DNA from: Deltaproteobacteria bacterium
GTDB lineage: Bacteria > Desulfobacterota > Syntrophia > Syntrophales > Smithellaceae
Direction of reading: 5' to 3'
NCBI GenBank assembly: GCA_009668925.1
Contig: SBEK01000183.1
Location: 1 to 7,882, forward strand
DNA: 7,882 bases
Position 1 is the stretch's first letter. Every line of letters begins with the position of its first letter. Below the pieces are notes generated by a model. The model searched no databases, was not told the origin of the DNA, and was given only the letters and a program-made list of their open reading frames with translations. Below, piece by piece: positions 6,285 to 7,882 of this stretch. The position numbers and the translations under genes were made by a program.

Positions 6285-7316
6285 TCATTCAAGTTTTTCC
6301 AAATTGCTGGCCCTGACGCCGATCAGCCTTACCCGCCGGTTCAGTTCCACGCGCTTCAGACAGGCGAATGCCGTTTTCCGGATCGACTCTTCAGAGGCCG
6401 TCGCGGATTCCAGAGAGCACGCCCTGGTCACGGTATGAAAATCGTCAAACCTGATCTTCAGGGTCACCGTCCTTGCCGCATAACCGCTTTGGGTCATATC
6501 CGAAACCACCTCTTTGGAAAGTGCGGCAATCGTCCGGGCAATGATCTGCCAATCCCGGACATCTCTCTGAAAGGTTGTTTCCCGGCTCACGGATTTTGGC
6601 TCCCAGTGGGTGACAAGCGGGCTTTCATCGATGCCCCGCGCCGCTTCGTACAGGTATTGGCCGTAAGACACACCGAACTCCTGAATCAGGTCTTGAGAGG
6701 GAAGAGCGGCCAGTTGCCCGATGGTTTCAATTTTCATCGCCTTCAGGTGCTCTTCCGTCTTGGGACCGATACCGTATAATTTTCGAATGGCGAGCGGCCA
6801 GAGCTTTTGCACGATGTCCTGGCCGGTGAAAACGGTCAGCCCGTCGGGTTTTTGCATATCGGAGGCAATCTTGGCCAGGAGCTTATTCGGGGCGATGCCG
6901 ATGGAACAGGTCAATCCCGTCTTTTCTCGAATGCCGCTCTTGATTTTTTGAACGATAGTCTCGTTGTCATCCGGGTGGTCCGTGATGTCCAGATAAGCCT
7001 CGTCGATTCCGATGTCCTCCATCGTCGCCGCGACACTCAGGAGAACACTTTTAAAGGAACGGGAAGCGGCGACGTAGGCTTCATAATCCACTGGGAGAAA
7101 AATCGCCCGGGGACAGAGCTTGTGAGCGGTCTTCAGCGGCTGGGCGGAATGGATGCCGAATTTGCGGGCTTCGTAATTCGCGGTCGAGACCACTCCTCTT
7201 TTTGACGGATCGCCCGTGCCGCCGATGACCACCGGCTTTCCCTTCAGTCCCGGATTTCGCTTTTCTTCGACGGCCGCAAAAAAAGCGTCCATATCGATGT
7301 GCAGGATGCGTCGCAT
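6285..7316 (-). CDS. dinB: DNA polymerase IV (Y-family translesion polymerase)
   Basis: 343 residues. It copies past DNA lesions with low fidelity. The palm/fingers carry the Y-family metal-binding acidic residues: D8 in HIDMDAFFAAVE, then D105 and E106 in GIDEAYLD. F13 is at the steric-gate position that excludes ribonucleotides. YEAR (48-51) and MQKPDG (154-159) are also typical. A helix-hairpin-helix follows (about 178-207, LYGIGPKT), then the little finger starting near SRETTFQ (244-250). Length is close to the E. coli enzyme (351), but the chain stops at NLEKLE with no recognisable C-terminal clamp-binding motif. The ATG at 7316 has no Shine-Dalgarno site, and an in-frame stop lies 24 bases upstream with no ATG or GTG between. 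No LexA-like CTGT-N8-ACAG box is visible upstream. Identity is very secure. Confidence 0.97.
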   Translation of the reverse strand: MRRILHIDMDAFFAAVEEKRNPGLKGKPVVIGGTGDPSKRGVVSTANYEARKFGIHSAQPLKTAHKLCPRAIFLPVDYEAYVAASRSFKSVLLSVAATMEDIGIDEAYLDITDHPDDNETIVQKIKSGIREKTGLTCSIGIAPNKLLAKIASDMQKPDGLTVFTGQDIVQKLWPLAIRKLYGIGPKTEEHLKAMKIETIGQLAALPSQDLIQEFGVSYGQYLYEAARGIDESPLVTHWEPKSVSRETTFQRDVRDWQIIARTIAALSKEVVSDMTQSGYAARTVTLKIRFDDFHTVTRACSLESATASEESIRKTAFACLKRVELNRRVRLIGVRASNLEKLE

Positions 7317-7323
7317 GGCCAGG

Positions 7324-7352
7324 GGTATAGATAAAAATCAGGATTATTTCAA
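7324..7352 (-). promoter_or_regulatory. Candidate dinB promoter abutting the start codon
   Basis: Read on the minus strand, TTGAAA (7352-7347, 5 of 6) and TATACC (7329-7324, 4 of 6) are 17 bases apart. The expected start of transcription, about 7 bases on, coincides with the ATG at 7316. Since no Shine-Dalgarno site exists, this would give a leaderless mRNA. Confidence 0.4.
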
Positions 7353-7424
7353 GGCCGCCACAATAACCAGGTTCGTAAAGCAACGGCGAGGAGTCATTTT
7401 GCAGTCGGTATGGACTATTTGACC

Positions 7425-7452
7425 GGGCACCGGACGATCCGGCAGACAGCCC
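7425..7452 (-). terminator. Hairpin just after rpiB, possible 3' end
   Basis: Immediately after the rpiB stop on the minus strand, GGGC (7452-7449) pairs with GCCC (7428-7425) around an inner CCGGA-TCG-TCCGG stem (7442-7430). No T-run follows, so this is only a possible transcript end between rpiB and dinB. Confidence 0.3.
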
Positions 7453-7882
7453 TCAGCACTGATCTTCAATAGCCATGATCTTGTCAATGCGCCGTTGATG
7501 ACGATCGCCGGCAAATGTTGTGGACATGAATTTCTCGATCATTGCGGTCACCGGTACGGCATATTGGATTCGGCCGCCGAAGGCGATGAAGTTGGCATCA
7601 TTGTGCGCCTTGGCCATTTCCGCCGTAAAAAGATCGGAGATCAGCGCGCAGCGGATTCCCTTCATCTTATTGGCCGCCATGGTGACGCCGATGCCCGTTC
7701 CGCAAAGCAGAACGCCGAATTCGTATCCCCCTTTTTTGAACTCGTTGCAGGCGGCAACCGTGACGTCGGGGTAATCCACTGAATCGGCGCTTCCGGCTCC
7801 CATCACCTTGACTTCATAATTTTTCTTCTGGAAAAAGCTGATAATCTCTTTCTTGAGATCGACAGCTCCATGATCACAGGAA
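7453..7882 (-). CDS. rpiB: Ribose-5-phosphate isomerase B, 5' end outside the window
   Basis: Partial gene. The frame stays open past the GTG at 7806 to the window edge, adding about 25 residues that include CDHGAVDLKKEI, the N-terminal signature of the RpiB/LacAB family, so the true start lies a few codons beyond 7882. About 142 residues are visible against a usual 145-150. The enzyme interconverts ribose-5-phosphate and ribulose-5-phosphate in the pentose phosphate pathway, in the cytoplasm. Family motifs are SVDYPD, the active-site Cys loop CGTGIG, AANK, HNDANFIAFGGRI with the conserved His, and the C-terminal phosphate-binding run GDRHQRRIDKI. It is followed on the same strand by dinB after 136 bases. 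A LacA/LacB sugar-phosphate isomerase cannot be fully excluded without the start, but the pattern favours RpiB. Confidence 0.93.
   Translation of the reverse strand, partial: SCDHGAVDLKKEIISFFQKKNYEVKVMGAGSADSVDYPDVTVAACNEFKKGGYEFGVLLCGTGIGVTMAANKMKGIRCALISDLFTAEMAKAHNDANFIAFGGRIQYAVPVTAMIEKFMSTTFAGDRHQRRIDKIMAIEDQC

Noticed and set aside
6435..7205. Plus-strand open frames across dinB
   Set aside because: They are complements of conserved polymerase IV sequence and lack ribosome sites and domains.
7081..7383. 100-codon minus-strand frame overlapping the dinB start
   Set aside because: It is a frame-shifted reading of the dinB N-terminus. The polymerase motifs are in the other frame.
7495..7782. 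Plus-strand open frames opposite rpiB
   Set aside because: They are antisense to the conserved RpiB motifs CGTGIG and HNDAN.
7453..7806. rpiB starting at the GTG at 7806
   Set aside because: That start would remove the conserved CDHGA segment, which is in frame further upstream to the window edge. The gene is open at its 5' end.

Overview
The window holds five protein-coding genes plus a gene-poor, repeat-bearing left end. Judged by eye, base composition is moderately GC-rich. Strong purine-rich Shine-Dalgarno sites, lipoprotein signal peptides and a two-gene polar amino-acid ABC cassette all fit a Gram-negative bacterium. I lean towards a deltaproteobacterial (Syntrophus-like) genome, but that is an impression of style, not a proof.

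Layout. Positions 1-631 carry no convincing gene. They hold a TA-flanked, 119-bp element with 17-bp terminal inverted repeats (296-414) that looks like an IS630/mariner-type MITE, diverged inverted copies of a second repeat on either side of it (169-185 and 447-463), and a small inverted repeat near the left edge (36-48/86-98). From 632 to 5423 lies a two-gene transporter operon. Its first gene encodes a 1233-residue lipoprotein-like chain of periplasmic solute-binding domains fused to a HisM/GlnP-type permease. Its second gene encodes a GlnQ-type ATPase with a C-terminal extension resembling an RsbW-type GHKL domain. After a hairpin-rich gap there is a small unknown lipoprotein gene (5702-6190). 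The right end is read leftwards: dinB (DNA polymerase IV, 7316-6285) and a ribose-5-phosphate isomerase B gene (rpiB, 7882-7453) that runs off the window.

The centrepiece is the transporter. Its binding part repeats with an exact 240-residue (720-bp) period but is cut out of phase with the domain. It begins with an orphan second lobe, continues with three complete two-lobe domains, and ends with an orphan first lobe just before the permease. The N-terminal orphan carries the Asp expected to bind the ligand amino group (D95). The C-terminal orphan carries the Arg expected to bind the carboxylate (R968). The two halves could therefore close on each other into a fourth site, giving a ring of binding domains anchored at both ends by lipid and permease. 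If the permease is a homodimer, as is usual in this family, a transporter would carry eight potential sites.

How the genes work together: the first two almost certainly form one importer for amino acids or related small polar solutes, powered by the downstream ATPase, whose degenerate GHKL tail may be a regulatory or docking module. The lipoprotein, dinB and rpiB have no visible functional link to the transporter.
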